From Verrucomicrobiaceae bacterium (lineage in GTDB: Bacteria; Verrucomicrobiota; Verrucomicrobiia; Verrucomicrobiales; Akkermansiaceae): DNA of 64,000 nucleotides. The stretch is from NCBI GenBank assembly GCA_027491155.1, contig JAIXWR010000034.1, positions 62,001 through 126,000 of the forward strand, in the 5' to 3' direction. The position numbers were made by a program, and so were the translations under genes. This document shows positions 17,650 to 26,616 of this stretch, piece after piece (the first letter of the stretch is position 1; every line of letters begins with the position of its first letter). Under the pieces are notes generated by a model. It was not told the DNA's origin. It did not search any database and worked only from the letters and a program-made list of their open reading frames with translations.

Positions 17650-18417
17650 ATGGCACGAGTGACACACCCCTCCAATCTCGAACTGCAAGCACTGTCGGTA
17701 TTGTGGCACGAGGGACCATCTACGGTGACCACCGTACTTGAAAGCCTGCCGGACGGCAAGGACCGGGCCTACACCACGGTGTTGTCCGTCCTCCAGAGCC
17801 TCGAGCGCAAGAAGCTCGTGAAGCGGACGCGCGACGGACGCGCCCACGTTTACGAAGCGGCATTTTCCCAGGACGCCATCGTCCGTCGTGCCTCGCACGA
17901 CTTTCTCACGAACGCTTTCGGGGGTCGTCTCGGTGAGGCGATCCTCGCACTCCTCTCCGCCGGCACGTTAACGCCGGATGAGAAAACCAACATCGAACGC
18001 GAACTCAAACGACACAAAGCCATGGCTGCAAAGAAAACAGCAAAGAAGGCCGCGGCCAAGCCCGCGAAGAAAGCCGCCAAGAAAGCCCCGGCCAAGAAGG
18101 CCGCGGTGAAGAAGGCTGCTCCTGCCAAGAAAGCCCCCGCCAAGAAGGCCGCTGCAAAGCCGGCCAAGAAGGCGGCGAAGAAAGCCCCTGCCAAGAAGGC
18201 CGCCAAGAAAGCCGCCAAGTCGGCCAAGAAGGCTGCCAAGAAGGTAGCGAAGAAGACCGTCGCCAAGAAGGCTGCCAAGAAGGCCGCCCCGGCGAAGAAG
18301 GCCGCCCCTGCCAAGAAGGCTGCTCCTGCCAAGAAGGCCGCCAAGTCCGCCAAGAAGGCCGCTCCGGCCAAGAAGGCTGCCAAGAAGGCCGCCAAGAAGG
18401 CTGCGAAGAAGGCCTGA
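17650..18417 (+). CDS. BlaI/MecI-type repressor fused to a histone-H1-like Lys/Ala tail
   Basis: Protein of 255 residues with two parts in one uninterrupted frame. Residues 1 to about 123 are a full-length penicillinase-repressor domain: winged helix with [35 protein letters not shown] and the wing [10 protein letters not shown], then the dimerising helices ending in [13 protein letters not shown]. Residues 125-255 are almost only Lys, Ala and Pro in repeats of the [13 protein letters not shown] type, like the C terminus of histone H1 or bacterial Hc1/AlgP proteins. An ATG at 18022 sits exactly at the junction but has no ribosome-binding site in front, so a nested H1-like product is possible but unproven. 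No blaR1-type sensor protease is adjacent. Expected to bind a specific operator and also DNA in general. Confidence 0.88.
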   Translation: MARVTHPSNLELQALSVLWHEGPSTVTTVLESLPDGKDRAYTTVLSVLQSLERKKLVKRTRDGRAHVYEAAFSQDAIVRRASHDFLTNAFGGRLGEAILALLSAGTLTPDEKTNIERELKRHKAMAAKKTAKKAAAKPAKKAAKKAPAKKAAVKKAAPAKKAPAKKAAAKPAKKAAKKAPAKKAAKKAAKSAKKAAKKVAKKTVAKKAAKKAAPAKKAAPAKKAAPAKKAAKSAKKAAPAKKAAKKAAKKAAKKA

Positions 18418-18476
18418 TGTCGCATCCGCGCCGGCTTCCACAGGGAGTCCGGCGCGTTGAGTCGATTGCCTCAAAC

Positions 18477-18509
18477 GGCGGGGAGCTCCGGCTCCCCGCC
18501 CTTTTTTTC
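18477..18509 (+). terminator. Rho-independent terminator of the BlaI-H1 gene
   Basis: GGCGGGGAGC and GCTCCCCGCC form a perfect 10-bp GC-rich stem with loop TCCG, followed directly by CTTTTTTT. Confidence 0.93.
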
Positions 18510-18600
18510 GGACCTCCGAAAAAGTGCCCGGCGCCCGCAAAAAAGGCTTTGCAAGCCGCGGGCCGGAGCATCATTCTCCCGCCCCCGTCCGGGGGCAAAT

Positions 18601-18675
18601 GCGCGGTTAGCTCAGCGGTAGAGCACCACCTTGACACGGTGGGGGTCACTGGTTCGATCCCAGTATCGCGCACCA
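18601..18675 (+). tRNA. trnV: tRNA-Val(GAC)
   Basis: Acceptor GCGCGGT pairs with ATCGCGC (one G-T pair). D arm TAGCTCAGCGGTAGAGC, anticodon stem CCACC/GGTGG with loop TTGACAC (anticodon GAC) and T arm with GGTTCGATCC are intact. Discriminator A and an encoded CCA end the gene at 18675, 15 bp before the next coding start. Confidence 0.97.
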
Positions 18676-18690
18676 TCCTTTTCTTCTCCC

Positions 18691-19554
18691 GTGACTTCCG
18701 CGACCGACACTTCACCGGAGCGGCTTTCTTTCCTCCTGAGGCTGCTCGACGACGATTCGCCCCAGGTCCGCGCTTCGGTCGAATCCGCGCTCGATGCCTT
18801 CGGCGGCGACGTGAGCGAAGTGCTTCCGGAGATCGATGTGAGGCTCGACGAATCCGGCAAGGAACTTCTCTCGCTGCTGCTCCTGCCGGCGCGTCGCGAA
18901 CGGCTACGGCGCGAGTGGATCGTGCCGGCCGGCGGTGCCGCCGCGGTGCATGACGATTGGGACCAGTTCGAGGCACTGCTGCGCAGCTTGTCCGACTACT
19001 TGCACGACGGCATCACGATCCGCCAGCCGCTTGGCGACGCGCTCGACCTGCTCGCGGAGGAACTCGAAGGCGTCGCCGCCGAGCAAGGTCCCGCCGCCTT
19101 GAACCGCGAGCTATTCGAAAGCGGACGCTTCACCGCGGACCTCCAGGAGGAAGATGCACCGGAGAATTACGATCTTGCCCGCGTGCTCGCCGGGAATCCT
19201 TCGAACGCCATAGGCCTGGGTCTCATCTTTCTTCTCGTCGCGAGACGGCTGGAGATCGATGCCGACGGGATGAACCTGCCGCGGATGTTCCTCTGCCGTT
19301 ACCATGACGACGGCGAAGTGGTGATGACCGAGCCGCTCGCGCGCGGCCGCCGCGTCACGCCCGAGGACCTGGCACACCGGATCCGCCGCTATCCCCGCGA
19401 GGTGCGCGCCAACGCGGCAAGACCCGCATCGCCCGGCGAACTGCTGGTGCGCGTTGTCGAGGAACTCGCCACCGCCTGGTCGGTGCGGGGAGAGACCGAG
19501 GATGCCGAGCTGATGGAAGAGCTGCTTGCGACGCTGGTGAAGGCGCCGTTCTGA
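18691..19554 (+). CDS. SirB1-like / transglutaminase-like protein
   Basis: Cytoplasmic protein of 287 residues. The start is a GTG at 18691; the open frame continues upstream but runs through tRNA-Val. An N-terminal helical part (about 1-80, [20 protein letters not shown], resembling a HEAT-like repeat) precedes a SirB1/Transglut_core2 domain. Key segments are [39 protein letters not shown] and a C-terminal helical part. The family's catalytic Cys/His/Asp set is not evident, as in most SirB1 proteins, so an enzymatic role is doubtful. Function unknown. Confidence 0.65.
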   Translation: MTSATDTSPERLSFLLRLLDDDSPQVRASVESALDAFGGDVSEVLPEIDVRLDESGKELLSLLLLPARRERLRREWIVPAGGAAAVHDDWDQFEALLRSLSDYLHDGITIRQPLGDALDLLAEELEGVAAEQGPAALNRELFESGRFTADLQEEDAPENYDLARVLAGNPSNAIGLGLIFLLVARRLEIDADGMNLPRMFLCRYHDDGEVVMTEPLARGRRVTPEDLAHRIRRYPREVRANAARPASPGELLVRVVEELATAWSVRGETEDAELMEELLATLVKAPF

Positions 19555-19567
19555 AGCGCGACGCCGT

Positions 19568-22054
19568 TCAGCGTCCGCGCTGGCGGGATTGCTCCTGCCT
19601 TTCCTGCTGCTCGCGGGCCCGCTCTTCCTGTCGGCGCTGCTGCTCCTGTTCCCTTTGTTGGCGTTCCTGTTCCTGCTGGCGTGCACGCTCCTCCTGTTGC
19701 TGGCGTGCCTGTTCCTGCTGCCGCGCGCGCTCTTCCTGCTGTTGCCGTTCACGCTCTTCCGCCTGTCGGCGGGCCTCTTCCTGCTGCTGGCGCATCTGCT
19801 CCTGCCGCTGGGCCTGCTCTTCCTGCCGGCGCCGCGCAATCTCCTCCTGTTGCTGCCGTGCCTGCTCCTGCTGCTGTCGCTTCATTTCTTCCTGCTGCTG
19901 CCGGCGTTGGTTCTCCTCGGCTTCCCGGCGCGCGAGTTCCTGCCTTTGCCGGGCTTCATCGGCCTGACGGGCTCGCGCCGCTTCGAGTTCGCGCTGGCGT
20001 TGCGCCATCTCCTCGCGAGCCTGCTCGGCCTTCGCCCGCGCCGCTTCCTGCTGCTGGCGGAGCGCTTCCTGCATGCGGTTGTTCCGCTGGTTCTCCTCCG
20101 ACGCCTGTCGCTCTTCTTCCTGACGCTGCCGGAGTTGTTCCTGCTGCTGTCGCCTCTCTTCCATCGCCTGCCTCAGGCGACCTTGATCGGACTCCTGCCG
20201 TGCGGGTTCATCCTGGCCGGAGGGTGGCACCGGCTGCTGCCGAACGCCGCCCGGCCGCTGGTCTTCCACAACCGGCCCGCCTTGCACCGGCGGATCGTTA
20301 CGGGTCACGCCGGAGGAAGGACGGGGGCCGCGGCCATCCGGCTTATCAAGAACTCGCGGCTTCGTTTCCGGCTTTCCCGAAGTAGGATCAACCGGGTCGC
20401 CGCTCCCGCTCTGCCGTTCTTTTCTGGCAAGCTCCCGCTGGCGGAGTTCCTCGCGCATCGCCGCGATCCTTCCGGCATTGCCGTCTTTCCCCTGCTCTCC
20501 GGTCCCGGTCCCGGAGGGCGGAAGTCCGCCGGTCCGGCGCTCCCTCGCTTCGCGCAGTCGCTCCGCGGCCAGACGCTGCCGCTCGGCCAAGGACGGTTCG
20601 CGAGCGTGATCCGGTGCCGGCTGGTCCACCGTCTTGGATTGCACGGGCTGTCCTGCGGTCCCGCGGCGCGCCTCGTTCATCTGCCGCTGCTTCTCGAGAA
20701 GACTCCGCTGAGCTTCCGCCACTTTGCCGCGATTCCCTTCGAGCAGCGCTTTCCTTTCGACAGGATCGACGGGCTTTTTCGACTCTTCGATGCGCTTCGA
20801 TCGCATCTCGCGGAAGCGCTCGCTCCACTCCGGCTTGATGCCGCTCTCCGCGCGCACGACTTTCACATCATCCCATCGCCCCGCGACATTGGACGGCTTG
20901 AGCCGGTCGTTCCAACGCGTGTTGAGGTTGGGCGCGAAGACCTCGATCTGATGACCGCGGACCGTAGCATTGCGCCGGTTCAAGTCGCGGATCGCTTGGA
21001 AGCGGTCGGTCTCGATCCGGTAAACCGGCCACGCCTTCCCCACGTCCCTGCGCAGCCGTTGATAGGACGGACCGCCGGCAATCACACGGTTTCCATCGTA
21101 GCGGATGTTGGTGATGTTGTTCGTCTGGCCGAGGCAGAGCGGGTTTTCCTCGACCGGCAGGCAGTGGCGCCAGAGCGGTTCCGCCATGTGGCGGCGGTGA
21201 ACGAAATTGAAGCACAAGCTGCCGATGCCGAACTCGGCCTCGACGCTGCCGTCCCAGCCGCGGCCGCGGTGGCACAGGGTTTCAGGCGGCAGAGGTGCCC
21301 AGCCCACGTGGTCGCCGCCCTCGCGCCAGCAAACCCAGGAAGGCGCCCATTCATCGCCGGGAACCCAGACCCAGCCGCGACCGTGGAGCAGCGCCCAGCG
21401 ACCGTAGTGGAAACAGGCCCAGCCGAAGGGCTCGTCCGAAACCCAGTTCCATCCCAGGTTCGTGCAAACCCAGCGACCGCGGGTGTAGGGCCGCCAGGTC
21501 CGGTCCTGCACGACCACGGTCGGCTGGTAGACATAGCCGTAATCGGGAGTTTCGTACCAGGATCCGTAGGGCTGGAGGTCGTCGTAGAAGGTTCCGTAAT
21601 CCGCCACCGGTTCCTGCAACTCGGGCAAGGGCTCCGGCTCCCAGTCGTCGAGGACATCGCGCCCCGCCAGTTCCAGCTCCTGCTCGCTCAGGCTCATTTC
21701 CCGGGAGGCGAGCTCGTCTTCCCGTCCGGCGAGGTCACGCTCCCGCTCCTCAAGTTGCTGCCGCCGCTCTTCCAGCGAAAGACCGTCCGATTCGACTTCC
21801 CGCTCGCGCGCGGCGAGCCGGGCTTCGCGCTCGGCTTCCAGGGCCGCCTTTTCCTCTTCAAGCGCCAGCCGTTCCTCGCGCAGCCGCTGGCGTTCCAGTT
21901 CCATCCGCTCTTCCTCGATCAAGGCCCGCTCCGCCGCGATCTCCTCCGCACCTCCGCCAGAACCCGCGCCCGGCGGCACGGACCGCGACTTGTTGCATGA
22001 AGCGAAGACCAGGAATGCGGCGGAGGAAACCAGGAGGTATCGGGCGTTTTTCAT
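19568..22054 (-). CDS. DUF6600 lipoprotein with long charged coiled-coil tail
   Basis: Lipoprotein of 828 residues: signal peptide with lipobox VFASC (about residue 20), then an Arg/Glu-rich coiled coil (about 38-135). Next comes a Trp-rich DUF6600 region (about 145-330) with YDDLQPYGSWYETPDYG, RPYTRGRWVCTNLGWNWVS and GWVWVPGDEWAPSWVCWR. A linker follows, and the last 200 residues or so are almost only Gln, Arg and Glu (QQQEEARRQAEERERQQQEE and similar). The overall shape suggests an envelope-spanning or peptidoglycan-contacting protein. Function unknown. The opposite strand is also open for 803 codons but is Leu/Pro-rich shadow sequence. Confidence 0.8.
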   Translation of the reverse strand: MKNARYLLVSSAAFLVFASCNKSRSVPPGAGSGGGAEEIAAERALIEEERMELERQRLREERLALEEEKAALEAEREARLAAREREVESDGLSLEERRQQLEERERDLAGREDELASREMSLSEQELELAGRDVLDDWEPEPLPELQEPVADYGTFYDDLQPYGSWYETPDYGYVYQPTVVVQDRTWRPYTRGRWVCTNLGWNWVSDEPFGWACFHYGRWALLHGRGWVWVPGDEWAPSWVCWREGGDHVGWAPLPPETLCHRGRGWDGSVEAEFGIGSLCFNFVHRRHMAEPLWRHCLPVEENPLCLGQTNNITNIRYDGNRVIAGGPSYQRLRRDVGKAWPVYRIETDRFQAIRDLNRRNATVRGHQIEVFAPNLNTRWNDRLKPSNVAGRWDDVKVVRAESGIKPEWSERFREMRSKRIEESKKPVDPVERKALLEGNRGKVAEAQRSLLEKQRQMNEARRGTAGQPVQSKTVDQPAPDHAREPSLAERQRLAAERLREARERRTGGLPPSGTGTGEQGKDGNAGRIAAMREELRQRELARKERQSGSGDPVDPTSGKPETKPRVLDKPDGRGPRPSSGVTRNDPPVQGGPVVEDQRPGGVRQQPVPPSGQDEPARQESDQGRLRQAMEERRQQQEQLRQRQEEERQASEENQRNNRMQEALRQQQEAARAKAEQAREEMAQRQRELEAARARQADEARQRQELARREAEENQRRQQQEEMKRQQQEQARQQQEEIARRRQEEQAQRQEQMRQQQEEARRQAEERERQQQEERARQQEQARQQQEERARQQEQERQQREQEQQRRQEERAREQQERQEQSRQRGR

Positions 22055-22132
22055 CGGAAGACCGGATTGTCGGCGGCTTCGACCGGAGGATGCTGCGATC
22101 TATTCAATACCGCTGACGCTCCAACCGGAAAA

Positions 22133-22804
22133 TCACCCGCCCTCGCGCACGCCCAGCGTCGCCACCTCGTAATCCACCCGCGCCGGACCGCCCCGGCCGC
22201 CGGGAATCTCTTTCCTGACGATCCGGGTTCCCAGCAGCTCCTCCATCATCCGCAACTCCAGATGCACCGCACCGGGATAGGCGGCAAACACCGGATGCAA
22301 GGGATGATGGTACTCCTCGATCCGGAACCCGCGGTTCGGGTCGTATTTGCAGCGGCCGAAGCAACCCTCCTTCTCCCGCAGGGCGGACAGCATGGTCGCC
22401 CGCTCCACCAGCGACTTCGTCTTGGAAAGCTTCGGCCACCAGCGCTCGCGGAGCTGGCCGAAATACTGCATCAACAGCCGCTCCGGCGCGGTGTCGCCAA
22501 ACAGGCTGCGCGCGGCTTCCAACAACTCCAGCGACAACGACACCCCCGCTTGCGGGAAAAGCGCGTCGGCCTTCGGGGTGAGCCGGTACATGATCTCTGG
22601 CCGGCCGACTTCCTGCCGCGGCAAACGCCAGCGCTCGACGTAGCCGAGCTTCACCAGACGGTCGCAGTGGTCCTTCATTCCCATGTAGCTCCCCCCGAGC
22701 CGGCGGCACAGCTCGGGCACCGGCAGGCCACCCGACACCTTCAATTCGTCGAGGATCTTCACCCAGGCCTCTTTCACCAACTCGCGGAATCCCGGAAGGA
22801 ACAT
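22133..22804 (-). CDS. SufR-like winged-helix regulator without cluster cysteines
   Basis: Transcriptional regulator of about 223 residues. The N terminus is a winged helix (LPVPELCRRLGGSYMGMKDH, then RLVKLGYVERW and GRPEIMYRLTPKADALFP). The C-terminal domain resembles SufR-type regulators (EEYHHPLHPVFAAYPGAVHL, then ELLGTRIVRKE). The cysteines that bind the Fe-S cluster in SufR are replaced here (HHPLH and RVDYEV); only CFGRC upstream could bind metal. The preferred start is ATG 22804, with GGAG 8 nt upstream; the frame also allows a TTG start at 22906. Divergent from nahK, which it could control. Confidence 0.68.
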   Translation of the reverse strand: MFLPGFRELVKEAWVKILDELKVSGGLPVPELCRRLGGSYMGMKDHCDRLVKLGYVERWRLPRQEVGRPEIMYRLTPKADALFPQAGVSLSLELLEAARSLFGDTAPERLLMQYFGQLRERWWPKLSKTKSLVERATMLSALREKEGCFGRCKYDPNRGFRIEEYHHPLHPVFAAYPGAVHLELRMMEELLGTRIVRKEIPGGRGGPARVDYEVATLGVREGG

Positions 22805-22982
22805 GCCCGAAGCTCCGCGTTGGAAGGCCCGGGGATCAATGGAAAAACCCGCTGCGGAGCAAGCGGCGAAAAACCCGTCCCCTTCCCTCCGCTTCGCAAT
22901 ATCCAAGGAGCTTCTCGCATTTCCTCATGCTCCCGCGTCAATTTTTTCTGGAATACCAGCGCTTAGGTGCCTATCCAGCGGC

Positions 22983-24107
22983 ATGCACGATGTCAGACAG
23001 ATTTCCGCCCTCTTCGACATGAGGGCCGATTTCGTGGATGCCCAACCCTATGGTTCCGGGCACATCAACGACACCTACTGCGCGTGGTACGACCAGGCGG
23101 GCATCCGGATCCGCTACATCCACCAGCGGATCAACCATCAGGTTTTCAAGAATCCCGCCGCCTTGATGGAGAACATCCAGCGGGTCACCGCGCACTCGCT
23201 CGCAAGGCTGCTCGACCGCAACCATCCGGAAGCCCGCCGCCGCACCCTGACCGTGATCCCGGGGATCGATGGCAAGCCCTACGTGGTCGACCGCGACGGG
23301 AACTTCTGGCGGACCTATCCGTTCATCGAGCGGGCCCGCGGCTACGACGAAATCCGCACCAACCTCCAGGCCGAACAGGCGGCCAAAGCCTTCGGCGAGT
23401 TCCAGAAACTCGCGGCCAATCTCGGCGGCGAGCGGCTGCACGAGACCATCCCCGACTTCCACCACACGCCGCGGCGGCTGCAAGCCCTGCAGGAAGCGAT
23501 CGCCGCGGACATCGCCGGGCGGGCCCGCTCCTGCCAGCCGGAGATCGACTTCGCGCTGGCACGTGCCAGCGACTGCCGCCGGGTCACCGACCTCATCTCC
23601 GCCGGCGTCATTCCGGAGCGGGTCACCCACAACGACACCAAGCTCAACAACGTGCTGCTCGACGACGTGACCTCCGAGGGGGTCTGCGTGATCGATCTCG
23701 ACACGACAATGCCCGGCTCCGTGCTCTACGACTTCGGCGACATGGTCCGCACCGCCACCCCGACCACCCGCGAGGACGAGGTCGACCTTTCGCTGATCGG
23801 CATCCGGCTCGACCGCTTCGACGCGCTGGTCCGCGGCTACATGGAAAGCGCCGCATCCTTCCTCAACCGCGCCGAAATCGACCTGCTCGCCTTCTCCGGC
23901 AAGCTGCTCACGCTGGAGTGCGGCATCCGCTTCCTCACCGACTACCTGCAGGGCGACGTCTATTTCAAAACGAAGCGGCCGGGCCACAACATCGACCGCT
24001 GCCGCTCGCAGTTCGCCATGGTGAAAGCCATCGAGGAAAACCTCGATCGGATGGAAGAAATGGTGCAAGTCGCCGCCGGCAGCGGCCGGATCGTGGTCGC
24101 CGCCTGA
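22983..24107 (+). CDS. nahK: N-acetylhexosamine 1-kinase (NahK-type)
   Basis: Kinase of the aminoglycoside-phosphotransferase fold, 374 residues. NahK phosphorylates GlcNAc or GalNAc at C1 using ATP. The sequence resembles bifidobacterial NahK along its length: QPYGSGHINDTY (about 21-32), YPFIERARGY, HETIPDFHHTPRR, the catalytic loop THNDTKLNN (Asp218), the metal-binding VIDLDTTMPGS (Asp238), and TLECGIRFLTDYLQGD. The start at 22983 was chosen because upstream in-frame codons overlap the divergent regulator. The next gene, 23 bp away, is a UDP-sugar 4-epimerase; in bifidobacteria nahK and galE work together in lacto-N-biose salvage. Confidence 0.88.
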   Translation: MHDVRQISALFDMRADFVDAQPYGSGHINDTYCAWYDQAGIRIRYIHQRINHQVFKNPAALMENIQRVTAHSLARLLDRNHPEARRRTLTVIPGIDGKPYVVDRDGNFWRTYPFIERARGYDEIRTNLQAEQAAKAFGEFQKLAANLGGERLHETIPDFHHTPRRLQALQEAIAADIAGRARSCQPEIDFALARASDCRRVTDLISAGVIPERVTHNDTKLNNVLLDDVTSEGVCVIDLDTTMPGSVLYDFGDMVRTATPTTREDEVDLSLIGIRLDRFDALVRGYMESAASFLNRAEIDLLAFSGKLLTLECGIRFLTDYLQGDVYFKTKRPGHNIDRCRSQFAMVKAIEENLDRMEEMVQVAAGSGRIVVAA

Positions 24108-24130
24108 CCTCAATCCTCTTCTTCATCCCC

Positions 24131-25045
24131 GTGAAAATCCTCGTCACCGGAGGCTCCGGCTTCATCGGCTCCCACATCGTCGAGCACTACCAGGGCCGCG
24201 CGGAAGAGATCCGCGTGCTGGACAACCTCCGCACCGGCTACCGGCGCAACCTCGACGGCCTGGACCATGTTTTCATCGAAGCCTCCGTCACCGACCGCGA
24301 AGCCGTCGCGCAGGCGGTGGAGGGCGTCGATCTCGTCTTCCATCTCGCCGCGCTGGTCAGCGTGCCCGAATCGATGGCGAAGCCGGGCGAATGCGTGGAC
24401 ATCAACGTGCACGGCTTGCTGAACGTCCTCGAAGCCTCCGCCGCCGCCGGCGTGAAGAAGCTGGTGTTCGCTTCCTCCGCCGCGATCTACGGCGACAATC
24501 CCGCGGTGCCGAAGCTGGAATCGATGCTGCCCGAGCCGAAGAGCCCCTACGCGATCACCAAGCTGGACGGGGAATACTACCTCGATCTCTTCCTCCGCGA
24601 GCGCGGGCTGGAAACCGCCGCCATCCGCTTCTTCAACGTCTTCGGCCCGCGGCAGGATCCCAAGGGGGCCTACGCCGCCGCCGTGCCGATCTTCATCGAA
24701 AAGGCGCTGAAGGGCGAGGACATCACGGTCCACGGCGACGGCGGGCAAACGCGCGATTTCATCTACGTGAAGGACATCGTCGGCGCGCTGGCCTTTGCCG
24801 CGGAAACCCCGGGAGTGACCGGGGTGTTCAACGCGGGCTACGGCGGGCAGATGACCATCAACGACCTGGCGGGCAGGATCATCGCCTCTGCCGGCTCTTC
24901 CTCGAAGGTCGTGCACGGGCCCGAACGGGCCGGGGACGTGAAGCACTCCCGCTCGAGCGCCGACAAGCTCCTTGCGGCCGGTTGGCGGCCACGGCATTCC
25001 CTCGACGAGGCGCTGGCGACGACGCTGGAACATTTCCGGCGCTAG
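24131..25045 (+). CDS. galE: NAD-dependent UDP-sugar 4-epimerase (GalE-like)
   Basis: Extended short-chain dehydrogenase of 304 residues starting at GTG 24131. N-terminal Rossmann motif VTGGSGFIGSH, then the dinucleotide-contacting VFHLAALVSVPESM, the catalytic SSAAIYG serine/threonine site and SPYAITKLDGEYY (Tyr and Lys of YxxxK). NVFGPRQDPKGAYAAAVPIF resembles WbpP/UDP-GlcNAc 4-epimerases. Epimerises UDP-Glc(NAc) and UDP-Gal(NAc) in the cytoplasm. Co-directional with nahK, so it probably serves the same hexosamine pathway. The preference for N-acetylated sugars is inferred from context. Confidence 0.85.
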   Translation: MKILVTGGSGFIGSHIVEHYQGRAEEIRVLDNLRTGYRRNLDGLDHVFIEASVTDREAVAQAVEGVDLVFHLAALVSVPESMAKPGECVDINVHGLLNVLEASAAAGVKKLVFASSAAIYGDNPAVPKLESMLPEPKSPYAITKLDGEYYLDLFLRERGLETAAIRFFNVFGPRQDPKGAYAAAVPIFIEKALKGEDITVHGDGGQTRDFIYVKDIVGALAFAAETPGVTGVFNAGYGGQMTINDLAGRIIASAGSSSKVVHGPERAGDVKHSRSSADKLLAAGWRPRHSLDEALATTLEHFRR

Positions 25046-25156
25046 TGCAGGGCGGTGACGGCGCGGAGCCTCCCATTCGCGGCTTGCTTCAGGACCGGAT
25101 CCCCGCAAGCTTCGGAGGCCGTCTCTCAAGGCGGTATCATCCACAACCCCCACGCC

Positions 25157-26311
25157 ATGAAACACCCCCTGATCGCCGCGATCGGCCTCTGCAGCGCCGC
25201 CCTTCCGCTCCACGCGGAAATCCTGAAGTTCGACCTGTCCCCCGCCGGCAGCAGCCCGGCCACGGGCCTGAGTCCCGCGAACGAAGTGCCGCCCGCCGGC
25301 GGGACCGGCAGCGGCGGCGAAGCGCTCGCAGGCATCACCTTCGACACCGATAGCAATGTCCTGTCGCTTTCGGCCGCCTACGGCTCCTTTACGGGCTTCG
25401 CCAACCTGACCGGAGCCGCCACCGCGGCCCATCTTCACGGTCCCGCACTGGCGACCGAGAATGGTCCGGTCATCCACGATTTCTTCGCCACCGGGCAGCA
25501 TCTGTTCGCACCGTCGCCGCTGGCGGGCGGCGTGATTCTGGGTTCGGTGACTCTCAGCTCCGCTCAGGAGACCGACCTGATCGCCGGCAAGCTCTACCTC
25601 AACATCCACACCGCCGCCCATCCGGGAGGCGAACTCCGCGGCCAACTGGTCCAGGTGCTGAACTCTCCGCCCACCCTGGCATGCCCCGAAGCCACCGAAG
25701 TCGAATGCACTTCCCACGATGGCACTCCGGTCCAACTCGTGGTGGATGTGGCGGATGCCGATGGCGACGCGCTCAGCGTGGTCTGGACCGTCGATGGCGT
25801 GGCGTCGCCGGCCGTCACGGTTCCTTCCGGAGGGAATTCCACCGAAGCGTCGGTTCCCTTCAACGCGGTACTCGGGATGGGCGAGCACAGCGTGTCGGTG
25901 TCCGTGTCCGATGGCGAAGCGGCTCCCGTGACCTGCGAGTTCACCGTGACCGTGGTCGACACCACCGCTCCCGAGATCACCGGCGTGGTGCCCAATCCCG
26001 CTTCGCTGTGGCCGCCGAACCACAAGATGAAGACCGTGAAAGTCGCCGTGAACGCCGAGGACGCGTGTGGAGAAGTGACCACGCGGATCGTCAGCGTCAC
26101 CTCCAACGAGCCGGTCAACGGCACCGGCGACGGCGACACCGGGCCCGATTGGAACATCATCGACGATCACAAGGTGCAACTGCGCGCCGAACGCTCCGGG
26201 GGCGGCAACGGCCGCGTCTACACCATCACGGTGGAGGCGAAGGACGAAGCCGGCAACACCTCGACCTCCACCACCGAGGTCAAGGTGCCCCACTCCAAGG
26301 GCAGGAAGTAA
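25157..26311 (+). CDS. Secreted CHRD-domain protein
   Basis: Exported protein of 384 residues, signal peptide about 1-22. Residues about 23-165 form a CHRD domain (FTGFANLTGAATAAHLHGPA, and later LNIHTAAHPGGELRGQL, the hallmark of CHRD). Residues about 170-275 are a cadherin/PKD-like beta-sandwich (DVADADGDALSVVWTVDG), and the rest is HYR-like (DTTAPEITGVVPNPASLWPP, NHKMKTV). It ends with a basic tail. No catalytic residues recognised; likely extracellular binding. A terminator follows 19 bp downstream. Confidence 0.8.
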   Translation: MKHPLIAAIGLCSAALPLHAEILKFDLSPAGSSPATGLSPANEVPPAGGTGSGGEALAGITFDTDSNVLSLSAAYGSFTGFANLTGAATAAHLHGPALATENGPVIHDFFATGQHLFAPSPLAGGVILGSVTLSSAQETDLIAGKLYLNIHTAAHPGGELRGQLVQVLNSPPTLACPEATEVECTSHDGTPVQLVVDVADADGDALSVVWTVDGVASPAVTVPSGGNSTEASVPFNAVLGMGEHSVSVSVSDGEAAPVTCEFTVTVVDTTAPEITGVVPNPASLWPPNHKMKTVKVAVNAEDACGEVTTRIVSVTSNEPVNGTGDGDTGPDWNIIDDHKVQLRAERSGGGNGRVYTITVEAKDEAGNTSTSTTEVKVPHSKGRK

Positions 26312-26616
26312 GCCTGGCAGGATTCGACGGAACACCGGGCCCGCGAGGGTCCGGTGTTTTGCTTTGCAGGGAAGACGGCCGGTCGGGCTCGGCATCTCGG
26401 CCAAACCGCTTGCGGCCGGGGTGATCCGCAGCGTGGAGACCCACTGAAAACAACCCTCCCCTCCCAGAAAGAGCCGTTTCCACGATCTCTACACGCTGCG
26501 AACCACCCCGGCCGCCCGCGTTGCGGAGACAACGAAATCCACGCGGGACCGATGTCAATCGTCAACATCCGGCGGGACATACGGGTCTTTGCGGAGGCAC
26601 CCCGCCACCGGATTCC
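26312..26616. other. Gene-free 305-bp gap between CHRD gene and guaA
   Basis: Apart from the terminator at its left end I see no gene, RNA or repeat here. A short frame on the plus strand through this gap is antisense to the end of guaA and has no family features. Confidence 0.6.
26330..26366 (+). terminator. Terminator of the CHRD gene
   Basis: AACACCGG (26331-26338) pairs with CCGGTGTT (26351-26358) and is followed by TTGCTTT. Confidence 0.75.

Noticed and set aside
18022-18417. Separate H1-like gene starting at the ATG in the middle of the BlaI fusion
   Set aside because: No ribosome-binding site, no stop between the parts, and the repressor domain has no other end. Kept only as a possible internal start.
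19589-22000. Plus-strand open frame of 803 codons, Leu-rich, looking like a membrane protein
   Set aside because: It is the complement of Gln/Glu/Arg codons of the DUF6600 protein; the Leu-rich look is a direct result of this.
22803-22982. Upstream extension of nahK to 22803
   Set aside because: It overlaps the start of the divergent regulator, and similarity to NahK begins only after Met at 22983.
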